From contig OW285188.1 of assembly GCA_935421135.1 (NCBI GenBank), positions 7,234,733-7,298,732 on the forward strand: 64,000 bases of DNA, in the 5' to 3' direction. This document shows, one piece after another, positions 34,793-47,126 of the stretch (its first letter is position 1; each line of letters begins with the position of its first letter). Below the pieces are notes generated by a model, which was given only the letters and a program-made list of their open reading frames with translations, was not told the DNA's origin and did not search any database. The translations under genes were made by a program, and so were the position numbers. The DNA comes from Bugulina stolonifera. Lineage: Eukaryota > Bryozoa > Gymnolaemata > Cheilostomatida > Bugulidae.

Positions 34793-37700
34793 TTAACGTA
34801 CAGCATTTTTCAAGTTGCGAGACATGAGTCCTATATAGTCTTGCTCTCCGTAATCTTCATTTCCTTTGACTAAGAACCCGCCCACTAAGTTGATGTAAAA
34901 TCTTAGTGCTTGCTGATTTGTATGGATGTTAACTACAGTGTTCGAACCTTCCAATCTGTAATACGACTATCTTGAGTTAGAAGAAAAAACACAATAGTGT
35001 GAGCAAATGCATAGGCTAGATGACACGTTAGCTACATTATATGACACATTAGCTACATTATATGACACATTAGCTACATTATATGACACATTAGCTACAT
35101 TATATGACACATCAGCTACATTATATGACACATTAGCTACATTATATGACACATTAGCTACATTATATGACACATTAGCTACTTCATATGACACATTAGC
35201 TACATTATATGATGCATAGGCTACATTATATGACACAATGGGAACACTATATGACAGATAAGCTACGTTATATGACATGTAACAACAAGAGTGCATTAAA
35301 ACGTGTAAAATCAGGTCAGGTTCTTATTGTAGCACTTACTTTGCCGCGTGTCGTAGCCCTGGAGCTCCAATTAGCCGATAATCATAGTCTATGGAGTTGG
35401 TGTTTGTATTCCCGGAATCGATGTACTCAATCAAGTCATTTAGTGCTGATGATTCATCTTTAGTAAGATCAAATATGCCACCAATCTTAGTCCAGCGTCC
35501 TGCCAATATAAGACAGTATATAATAGTGTATGCATGATATACATGTATCTACAATGTATGTAGCCATAGCCTAGTGCAGCATTTACAGTAAACACATAAT
35601 GTAATTTAATCTAGTGTACATGTATATGTACTGTAGTATCACTGGGCCTTTTATTCTTATATACAGTACATGTAATACAAATAGCTACTTTGATATTTGA
35701 ATAGAGTAGTGTATGTATATTAGCTAGTATATTACAGTATTACACTACAGACTACAGTACAGTATTACAGTACATACAAGGTGGCTATATTTACATTCCA
35801 AGTACCAATAATGGGGCACAACATTCATTAGTACAGTACATGTAGAGTAAAACTTAATTCTAAAAGCACACTACAAGTGCATTCAGGCTATGCCTTTTAT
35901 AAACATTAATTCATTCAGTTTTTAGAAATTATCCTCTCTTGGTTCAAAGCATCAACAGCAACACATATGAATCACACCGCGACCAGATTCAGCTTACATA
36001 TTACAGTATACATTACAGTATAGTGTAACGGTATTACATTATAGTGTAACGGTATTACAGTATAACATTAAGTAACATAGTACTTTGTAGAATTCAAGTA
36101 TAGTAATATAATGTAATATTTGGTGAATGCATCATTAGTGTCACATTGTTGAATTATAGAATATAGCTATATACTCTACCTGATTGATCATAATATTCAT
36201 ATGCGTTGACGATAAGTGAATGTGCCCTGGCAGCTCGCTATAAAGAAGACAACATAGGTATATACATGTATTATATACATTGTATAACCATGCAAAACAT
36301 GTAGTCTCCTATATACATGTAGTACATGTATATAATAGAGAACTACATGATGTCCATAATAGATGTATTAATAAGTGAACATTCATGTGATTACAGATTA
36401 CAACACAACGTGATCTCCTCTCATTCCCTCCTTAGGCTATGTGAAACAGGGGAGGGGAGTTAGGAGGAGGGTTTCCCTCCCTCCCCTTACCCACTGTTGT
36501 TTATTCAACAGTTATGCTAATGGTAATCTAGAGTACTGGTTGGTTTAGAAGTAGCACAAGCAAATAACTACATGTACATAAATGTATTCGATTTAATAAA
36601 ATGGGGAATATAAAAAACGTAATAATTATATTAACAAATATTTAATTGTTGTTATCAATATGAAACCTAATGTTTCATACATGTATTTTTATATCAATTT
36701 AATACAACATCCAGTCTGGGAACCTGAATTGCTGCCATTATGTTTGTTTGGAGTTTTACACTAGGTACGAAATCCTTTACTGAATCTACCCTAATACAAA
36801 CATTTGTACCCACACCCTCTCATGTGTATCTCCAAAAAAGCACATTATGTTACATAAGGTGCTGTGGTATTAGAATGTACAGATTTTTTAAATTTTTACC
36901 CAATTTTTATATTTCTACATCCAAGTACAGGTGGACTAGGATTATATAACCATATCAAACAACCCTCTTGCAGAAGAGGGATGGAAACTCTAGAGTCAGT
37001 TTAGCACAGGAGGTGAAATAGTTTAGAAATCAGTTTTTAAGTACGGGCGTTCTATAGCACCCCTACAACACTAGTTCATACTATATGGTAAGCTAAACTG
37101 GTATGTCACACAAATGCAAGTAGAGAGAATAACTCCAAGATTATCAGTGAGATCAACTTTTTATGTAAAAAGGATAAACATAGACCTTTATACAATGTTA
37201 TGATGCTGATTGATGCCATGTTTTTCCACTGGCTAGACAAACACATGTAATATAGTGCAGGGCACATGCATACGGACCTACATATAGTGTACATGTATAC
37301 CTACATGTACATATAGATATATAGTGTACACGTATACCTACATATAGTGTACATGTAGACCTACATATAGTGTACATGTAGACCTACGTATAGTGCAGAG
37401 TACATACAATGTATACATTGTATTTACCTACATATAGTTTGTTAATAAAATAATTTACTCACATCGCCGTCTGTAAGTTTAAAGTACATAGAGCTGCACA
37501 GGTCAATAATAGGTTTAGCATTTCCTGAAGGTTTGGCGGATATTTCAACCTTGACCTTATCATCATTGGACAGGCTATAAGTGACCGTTACTACCATACC
37601 GGACACTGTCGTAGTAAACATCACCTCTCCAGTAGATTCATCAGTAGAACTATCATAGTTTATCTACAGGATATGATGTCATAAGGTATATATACCTCTC

Positions 37701-40700
37701 TGCCGACTATGAGACCACAAAGAATGAGGACAGCAGCTTAAATACTACACTAATATTATACACATACACATAGAATTATTATAGTATATTAATATTAATC
37801 TACATGTAGTACATGTAAACTAACCTGGTGCATTGTGTTTCCACTTTGACCACATTTAGGTCCATCGATTGCTCCATATATATAATCATTAAATGCTGTC
37901 AAATATAAATAGTACCTATGTTAGTTTACACATCTGTTCAAAGTTGTCTTCTCCTGAATGGGTGATGTACAAAAGAATGATACTCATTAGCTATTTAATA
38001 TTTTATTATTAATATTGATGTCACAGTGTTTACCTACATGTACATGTTGTATGTATTATAGAGGTTATGTACTCATCCTTTCTACATAATTAGAAGTTAT
38101 GCTCTCATTTACAGTTTCAAATTACATGTACCCACTAGGGAATATAATATTACTGCGATTGCCCAAATTTCTACAATCATGCCTTGACTTCTCTATAATT
38201 TTCAGCCTCTAAAAGTGCCTAATATACGTCTACTTAACCTAACATAGAAAAAGCAGTTTGACAGAATTGGTGGGGAGTTATTTCCACTTTGACAAACTGA
38301 AAGGCATGAGTGTTAATATAACATTTGTAGCCTATATTACCTGTTAGGTTAGCCCCGGCTTGAGCAGGAAATCCCACGACTATGTTTTTTCCACGTACAG
38401 TTAGCTTGTTTACTCGAGCTCCAATACTCAGTAATTCCAACTCGGCGTTGTTATCATTAGTCAGCGTGTACCTGAAAATTCCAATAAAATAACAAGTAGA
38501 AATTTTATTTAATACCCAATACAGATTTGTAATAGACCAAAAACCAGACCAAATTGTATGCTTATGTGGAACTACACATATAAACATGTGGCATAGCTAA
38601 TACAACAAATTAAATAAGAACAGAAAATATAATACAATGTGTTCACTTGGAAAGCTAGCGGTTGACATGGAATCAGAATCCACCCTTCCTTTTCAACTAA
38701 TTAATAGATTTTTTACACTCAAAATAACCAGCCAACGAGGTTAGCAAGTATTTTGGACCACATGCTAAGACAACACCTGACTAAGGCTAAAAGACATAAT
38801 TTGTGCTAGACTCATCGTCTTTAGCTTATTGATGTACCCAGTATAAACCCATGAATGTAATTCAGTGTGCCAGCAACCTACAAGTGGCCAAATCCTATTC
38901 AGTTACAGATACTGTGTGAAGATGGCAATCTACAGCCAGACTAAGTTACTAGGCTGTTGACATCTTAACACGACGTGCCACAATCTTTTTATCGGTTGTG
39001 AAACAAGCAATTACCAACTGGCCATTTGCAATACCTGGTTGAGCACAGGATAGGTTACAAATACAACCTTTATGGACAATAGGGGTAGTTAGACCATTGG
39101 ACATCAAGAGCTTGATAATTTAGTCTAAGAAAACTCTACTTACCTCATAACAGCTTTTCCATTCTCGTCTTTATCTACCTGAAATGAAATAAAGATTTAA
39201 TTTTAATTATCAAATAATGTAGAAATGGAGCTGTAGCTTGTGAACAAATGCCATTAGAAAAGAGAGATCTAATTGGTAACTAAACACTGGAAATGTACGA
39301 GAGTATACAGTAAAGCAACCACATTGCACAGACAAGTACAGCCAGGGTTCTCAACCCTGCAGTATATCGGATGGTTATACTGTGGAATCATAACTTATAG
39401 TGCCTCTCCAGTTAGGTTTCACAGTCATGGCCGCCACAACATGGAATTCTTGCCCTCCATAGAACCTTACCTCGCCTGATGATATGGTGTTAGACATCGT
39501 CGTGGTGACTGGTGCTTCTGTCGGCTGCAAAAGAGGAAAATATGGGTAAACACTAAGCTATAGCACTAGTGGTGTCAACACATTCACCACCCATCAACTG
39601 AGACCACTGGTCTACTTTTCCTTCCTTAAGCAGGATATACATGTCGATCATTCTCCAGCTGTCTGAGATTGACGGTACTAGTAGCTAGTCGAGTATCAGT
39701 AGTTAATTATAACACAATTATAGAAAACAATATCAGCCGCCTACAGCGCCCATGGCTGCTTGGTGGTAATCATGTTCAACGAATTCCCATTTAGATACTT
39801 TCTGGTAACTCAAAACGCTAACCCTAAACAAGTTGTTGTAACTACTAAATAGTACCAAATTGATAATGGCAACAATCTTATTCTAAACCGTGAAGAGTGC
39901 CAGGATATATATATACAGTATACAGTACAGTACATAATTGTACACTACTAACAGTACACCTCTGTAGCCTACATGTACATGTACATTATATTCAAGTCCC
40001 AATACCAATACAGTAGCTTGCACATTCCCAACCACACGAAGATTTTACAAATAAGCAATTGATATGTGACAGATATAAATATGTTTCATGTTCTATTTTA
40101 TTTGTACACCATTAGATTACATGTAGGATAGACTGGATTTGGTGGGCATTGGGAACCTACATTACAATGGTATCGGCAGATTAAACTTGGACTAATGTCT
40201 TGTTATAATTTGCCTGTATGCTACATACAAATATGATTTAATGGGTATAAGCTGACAAGTACATAGAATTAATAGTAATAGTCATAGTAAGGCTGGTTAA
40301 ATTTCTCTCTGCTTGGGTGGACAACTCCAAATGAAGTATACAGTGTTGTTGGAGTTGGCACAGAGGTTGAACATAGCCCAGTATCAGCTATTAGTCAGTC
40401 AGTCAAATAGAGTCAATCATGTCACAAATAGTCATTGCGTCTGTGATGTCATGTTGATTATAATATTGGGCAAGAACAACCAAGGGAGACAACTCTAGCA
40501 AGCAGCCACAGATAACAGAGCATCTAAACAGTAAGCATATAATGTCCCTAACATGAGCACTGATCTCTTGAGCTTTCACTGATTCATCTCAACTATTAAA
40601 TGTTTAATGGAGGAGAAAATAGAAATATTGTGAAAATATAATCTCATTGATTGTTCAAGTTAGAGGAGACAATGAAACTATTGACTGCTATAGAAATTCA

Positions 40701-43700
40701 ATCAGTAGCTATTTTATGCTTTGATTGCATGGAATGTGATATTGAGTCACTGCAGCAGTATTATCAAGTAGGATTATTAGTTGGCCTGATAGAGCATCCG
40801 AGTAAAAGTAAGATAGGGTGAAATTAGCCGGCTGCATCACTCCGTAGGGGAAGAGTGATTAAGGGTTAGATCACACTGTTGAATGGCTCTATTAAAGGCT
40901 AGATCACACTGCAAAGTGTGTAATCAAACTGATCCTGCTAAAGACTTGGAAACTGCCTGGGTGAGATTAGTAAAGGTATGACCACACTATGGGTGAGATT
41001 ACTTAGGTCTGACACACTGACTAAAGGCTGAATCACATCGTAGCCTAAGGGTTAGTAGATGTTAGGAGTTAGGGAGGGCACACACTACCACCCACAGTGG
41101 TATGGGAGGTATCTACACAATGAGGGACTATGTATGTTATACCTGGGTAGTAGATGGGGGTAGAGTAACACTGCTGTCTCCCTACAAGATAGAGCACAGC
41201 ACATCATCTACCATGCACCTCTAGTAAAGGGACAGCTCATGTAGCCACCACTTTACTAGCAGATGCTATTAGATTAGTCAGAGAGATTGACATTGAAATC
41301 ACAAATATACTGCACTTCATACTTCTACTCACAGTTAGTAGCTAGCTGCACAAAATCTGTAGGATTCATATCCTAAATTTTATTTCTGTTTTCTTGATCC
41401 AAACTGCTAGCAAATTACTGTTTTAGATGCTATGAGTTGGTTTAATTTGGGTTGAACAGGGTACAAACAGAGTGCAATATTAGAAGTACATAGACTAGAA
41501 TGCAACTATAATTGTTTTAATACTGATGGTGAAGGAGGACATGAAGAAGTGCACAAATAACATGTACATGCATATACACTCTACTTTATGTTAGAGTGTG
41601 AGTGGAAGGAATGTCAAGTGAGCACAACTTCTAAAACTATCTGTAAGTACAAGAATACCTGTAGGCAGAGTGGACCCCATATAATGAGTAGCATGTTAAT
41701 ACTTAATTGTGATCAACGACCTTAGCAAAACTGTCCAATAAAAATATATCATCAACTTGGAGTGTTGGTTAAGTCATTGTTGTAAACTCAGGTTGTAACG
41801 TTAAATACCCACCCATTCCAGCTGTAGCCTACAGTAATAATGGAACCTAGGCTAGACTAAATCCTATGGTTAAAACAGAGTAACTTAATATTATTTAGTA
41901 TAATGAAGTCTTGACAGTTAAACACAAAATCCTTGTTAAAACCAGGATAAAAATATTCTCGTTGCAGGAAAACCTATGATTTATTGTTGCTGAAATTCCA
42001 AACTATTGACGAAACTTGAATGTGATAAACTTTCCTGTATTACTAAATCCTTGTAGCATATCAATGCAATGAGTCATCTGATAACAATTAATAATATTAT
42101 AATATTGTGTGGAGAATGCTTAATAATATTATAATATTGTGTGGAGAATGCTTAATAATATTATAATATTGTGTGGAGAATGCGTTCAGTTGGTAAACTA
42201 GTGAATATAATAACTACAGCTCTATAGCCCCTCTTCTCCTACAATTATTCAGGTAAGGTTGAAGCTGATAGTAAACTTCCAGTCATTATACACACAAATC
42301 CCTATTTGCTTGTTTGCACAACTACTTGTGTTAGTTCAATGCTATGTCATTGAGCCAGTTAAGAAGTTTTAAGCAACGATATTATGTAATTGTCACTCTT
42401 TCTGTGAAATAACTTATAAACAGGCCTACAGGAACTCATCTTGTATGTACACATACTGGGTACTACATGTTTGTATATTATGTTTTATCTACATGAAGTA
42501 ATAATATCATACTGTAGAATATCATAGAATGTACCTAATAAGTTGTTCTGATTTTTGTTATAAAAATTCATAAACCATGCCGGTAAACATAAACCACATA
42601 GATGTTTAGTATACTGTATACTAGATGCTTGTCAACCAGTTACCAATAGCTATTTGAGGAGTGACTGTATACAGATAAGATGGGAGGTGAATTAATTGGT
42701 TATAAGGATGGTAGAAGTTTCCAGAACCTCCAGCCTCAGGTGATACCAGTAGTAGAATTCACTGTCTATTTATATGTGCACATGTTCTTCAAATGTTAGT
42801 AATCAAATCATTACAGCAATAGTGTTCTCTATTGTCTACATCACTGTGGCCAACACACTCAATCTCCTGCAGGAGGCATAATTTTGTGCCATACAGATGG
42901 CCTGAAAATTTTCAGAGATTATATTGTTGAAATGAATGTCGGTGAATATTGTACAAGCTTCAAATTATAAGATGCAAACATACATGTACATCATGTGGTT
43001 TGTACCTAATACTAAATAGTATATACTGTATATAATAGGTTCATAAGATGCTCATTATTGCTACTTTGTCAAACTGTTTATGATCGAAAATCTGTACAAT
43101 ATTACATGTATAGCAAAATTTACTAGAAGTCAATGGTCCTCCCTAGTGCTGTCAAATGTGACCATGCAGCCCTAGGCACTGTAACACCTTTGGTTTGTGT
43201 TTGTGCTTGTGTTATTCCTCCATGCATATCTTTAGGCTTACATAAGCAAAGTTACGAACCACAGTGCTCTATGTACAGAATGCACATGTAGGCCTACACA
43301 TAGATTGTAATTCTTCATGTACGTGTTGTTACAGTATACGATGTACCTGCAATGTGGAGTTGCACATAAAGTCACATTTCAAATAGACACTGTGATATCA
43401 GATATCCACATAACTTGTGGTGCTATATGTACTCATTTTGGTGTCAAATGCTCACATTATGGTGTTACATGCACAGATGTGGTGTTACATATTGTGATGC
43501 TACATATACATATATTGTGGTGCTACATGTACATAGTGTGGTGTTACATGTACATATTGTGGTGTTACATGTACATATTGCTACATGTATGCGATGAATG
43601 TACAGTATGAGTTGACTGATTCAGAGTCATGAATCATACATGTATATTGTGAGTGGTGATTAATTATTTGAGAGAAAAATGAATAATTATATGAAGGGAG

Positions 43701-45295
43701 GGGCGACTACTAACTACTAGTAAGCTACCAAGTGTATAGCACTGTATCTGTAGGACCCATGTATGCGTGACTATCTAATATCCCTCAATGTGTATTATTG
43801 CAGCAGAATGTTGTATATTTCTATTATCATGATAATAAATTACGATTTGATGGAGAATGATATTGACTAAAGAGGAAGAATAGAATAGATTTAGCCAATA
43901 AGCATAATAGTCGCATAGTAATAGCAGCGTATTGAGGTGCCGTGACAAGTGGTTCGCTATATTGACCTACTTAAGCGCAGTGTACCTCAGTTGATCGCTA
44001 ATAGGTAGGTCATAGACGTCAAACATTCAAACAGTTTTCCGCTCACCTAGCAGAGTGGAAGAGAAACTACCCAATGTAATTATGATACTGGAGTTTACCT
44101 TAGGCCTATACATGATATAATTATATGACTGGCCAACACTAGCCTAACCATATAGATGCACATACACAATACAGGTTCTGGTGTCTTAGTTTCAGATATG
44201 CATTAGGAGGAAAACTAAATATAAATATAAAGTGATGACTGTGAGGTAATAGTTATACAAAACACACGGCACAACTTAGAAATATTTGGTTGAAGCTATC
44301 TATACCTCTAGCTCTGCTGACAGAGAACTGCTTCAGAATAGCGTACAAGTACGATGAAATGTGACTGATGGTACAAAGTGTGTTGGTAGCGCTATACATT
44401 GAAGGTATAACAAAAATTGATGCTCCAAGTTGTACTGTAAAGTAACCTGTAGAAAGATTAATAATATCGAGGCCAACAACGCAGAAGACTCTCCATATAT
44501 GGTATGACTGCATGAGCGGATCACAACTGATGGAACATGGTATATATGTGATAGCTCGGTGCAGAGTGGATGAACTCTTGTAGTGTTAGTCAGTAGTCAT
44601 AGTTAGTTGTAGTAGAAGTCACAGTAAGTAGAGAGAATGATGGACTACTAAAGTGTCAAGCATATAAATATCGCATCAGAGAGTCGACACGTTACAATAG
44701 ACTCTACACTAGTATAAATATTACTATAGAGTCAATACTCACTCACCTTACTATCACCACCACCATTGTCAGGGCCTCCAACACTGGGTCCAGTTTTCGC
44801 ACCACCTTCACCACCAGCAGCGGCGGGTTTGTTCACGATTTCCCCAAGATAAAGCCCCATAAAGATGACCCAGAGAACGGCGAGTATGATAGCCACTATA
44901 ACTAGAATCATGAACCTTTTATCTCCGCCTCCACCTCGAGACATACCACTCTTCTTACTCGAAACAGACGGACCTCTTTCTGAAAACTGAACTTGTCGAG
45001 AATCTGCAACATGTGAATGATCAGCCTCATCTTCGTCTTCTGGTATTGTTGCTTCGGTGGCGTAGCGGTAACTTTTTCCGTTACCAGAAATGTCAGATTG
45101 TGGGGGCCCAGTGGTAGCCTGCCTATAACTAGCCATGTTGGTGTAATAGGAATCTGGTGCTGGTTTGTAGAAGTTTGGTGGAGTAGAAGCCCCTGACCTG
45201 TCTCCGTCTCTGTAAGAACCAGTATGTCCGTCGTATGAACCAATGTGTCCGTCTGTGTATCCAGGCTCTGGGTCGTATGTTGGGTTATGAGACAT
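34793..45295 (-). CDS. Predicted type II membrane protein with mutarotase-like ectodomain, ten exons
   Basis: Exons: 45295-44747, 41181-41143, 39524-39471, 39178-39144, 38471-38341, 37895-37825, 37663-37463, 36237-36180, 35499-35340, 34955-34793 (TAA). All borders are GT-AG and all phases match, giving about 486 residues. Exon 1 codes a polar Tyr/Gly/Ser-rich N-terminus, then one membrane segment (about 127-151, FMILVIVAIILAVLWVIFMG) preceded by basic residues and no signal peptide, hence type II. A Gly/Pro/Thr stalk (exons 1-3) leads to about 270 residues that follow the galactose mutarotase (aldose 1-epimerase) fold in order: YTLTNDNNAELELLSIGARV, VTYSLSNDDKVKVEI, HSLIVNAYEYYDQSG, GIFDLT, FYINLVGGF. 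Enzyme landmarks are altered: the NHSYFN-type motif reads CSSMYFKL, the catalytic Glu region reads YIGLMSR, and LHGG is absent. It is probably a surface binding or adhesion pseudoenzyme. The TM exon is certain; the domain assignment is from remote similarity. Confidence 0.75.
35014..35240. repeat. 21-bp minisatellite in intron 9 of the mutarotase-like gene
   Basis: About ten copies of ATGACACATTAGCTACATTA with one more base per unit. The period is a multiple of three, so frames on both strands stay open (YDTLATL, SYNVANV). It is intronic, between exons 9 and 10. Confidence 0.93.
37262..37400. repeat. Degenerate tandem array of CTACATATAGTGTACATGTA
   Basis: About five imperfect units in the intron between exons 7 and 8 of the mutarotase-like gene, dominated by the palindrome TACATGTA. 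Confidence 0.75.
42091..42183. repeat. 32-bp tandem repeat, three copies
   Basis: Three exact units starting TAATAATATTATAATATTG and ending GTGTGGAGAATGC, in intron 1 of the mutarotase-like gene. The rest of this 3.5-kb intron shows no gene. Confidence 0.9.
43420..43590. repeat. Degenerate GTGGTGTTACATGTACATA array
   Basis: About eight imperfect 18-21-bp units in intron 1 of the mutarotase-like gene. They keep two plus-strand frames open without protein support. Confidence 0.75.
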
Positions 45296-46820
45296 GCTGT
45301 GTATAACAATGTACAAGTGATAAGGTACTATAAGCCAACAAAAACAATGTTGTAAAACTCTCAAATAGGCGGCGTGTCCTGCGTCACATTAATCACAGCC
45401 AACTATGACTAAGGGAACAAGCAATATAAGCGAAGCGCTCTGTTTGAAATCACTCATGGATGTCAAAGTAACCAATAGGAAACGCCTTTACATTTTATAC
45501 AGTTGGGCTGATTAGTCAAAGAATAGAATAATATTTGCATTCATTATTCTTTTGTTCAAATAATCCATATCTCTAGGCCTTCATTGTGTAGTTAGCACTT
45601 AAAACCTATAAACTTAACATGGAGATACAGTGAACTACAGATATTGTTCAATAGCCACACAGTACAGCACAATCTGCTATTATTAACACTATCAGTGAAC
45701 CATTCCAGTCGTGATGTTAGTTGATATCATAGATACAGACGGTAGATGTATTATTCGAGACTTAACCTGGGAGTAATACTTGATTTATCATTTATCTAGC
45801 ATTATAATATTGATTAGTATCTCAATGGAATGCTGTGATCTAGCACCATGTTGGGAGTTATTCCCTCTTAACCCAAGAGAAGATAATTACTGCAATGTAT
45901 AATTGCAACACATTGTTACAATATTATCCTATTCAGTGTTACTATATTGGGACCATCTTAACTCGAATAACTGCAAGTCACAGACAGGGAACCTTCTGCG
46001 ATAGGGGGAGGGTGGTTACTGGGTATACTGCATAGTCTACAGGGAGTGGTTACTGCCTCTGTCTGATACGATAGTATAGCCACTCTAACTAACGGGAAAC
46101 CTTACTTTGGTACAATATGATAATAAAGGTGTAGTTTAGTGGGATGACACTGTCATATCTTGTTAAAGTCAACATAGCAAGTTAATGTAAGATATGTTAT
46201 CATTTTATAATAATATACTACACATAAATAGCATGTTTGTACATTGATAGGTTCATGGTGCTATTGTATGTAGTATGTACATTGTACAAGTAGATAATAT
46301 GATACCTTTACACTAACAACAGTCTGATAGGCTATATAATACATGTATATGATCAAGACAAATTTGACACAACTAAGTGGTGTGATTATGAAACTGAAGA
46401 AAATAGAGACTGAAAAATGTCACTGTACATGTAGAAATAGCCAATGAAATAGTAACTATTCTGTTATTGCAAACTACTGGTTGGAAATTACGTTTTAAGG
46501 TGGCATCTAGATGCATAAAACCAAAATGGCTTCCATTACATGCATGTACAATTTCAGAGTAGAGTTGCTACCACTAGGCCTACTACTTTCATTTGACTTC
46601 TACCTCTACCGCTACTGCTACCACTGCTACTAACACTGCATCTACTTGACTACTAACACTGCTACAACTATTACTACTACAACTACAACTACTACAACAA
46701 CTACTACTACTACTACCTCTATCTCTACTACTGCTACTACAACTACTACTACTACTACAACTACAACTACTACAACTACTACTACAACAACTACTACTAC
46801 TACTACCACTACCACTACCA

Positions 46821-46875
<55 letters not shown>

Positions 46876-47126
46876 ACTATCATCAACACATGTAGTACTA
46901 TTAGCACAACACTTACCAACATTCAGCACACAGCTCTGAGCATAGAATGGTAACACTGATATCAGTCTATTGTCAGTCACATACATTAACATAGATTACA
47001 TCAATAGCCTCACTTCCTTCAAACCATAGCAGCCTGAGGTCCTACACAATATTCACATTCTGTTTCCTTACAGCTAAACTCCTTCAACAATTGATAATGT
47101 GCTAATAAAGTATTAGTATAAATAAT
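45296..47126. other. Intergenic region between WARS2 and the mutarotase-like gene
   Basis: The two genes point the same way, so this 1.8 kb should hold the promoter of the mutarotase-like gene. I see no TATA-like element worth calling. It contains a large trinucleotide array. Confidence 0.6.
46620..46876. repeat. (CTA)n/(ACT)n trinucleotide array, about 250 bp
   Basis: Interrupted ACT/ACA/ACC triplets, pure (CTA)n over the last 50 bp. It makes poly-Thr and poly-Val frames on opposite strands, which are artefacts of the triplet period. Confidence 0.95.

Noticed and set aside
44253..44524. Two overlapping hydrophobic minus-strand frames
   Set aside because: They lie in intron 1 of the mutarotase-like gene and have no matching splice borders or family similarity.
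46646..46992. Poly-Thr and poly-Val proteins
   Set aside because: Pure by-product of the CTA/ACT trinucleotide array on both strands.
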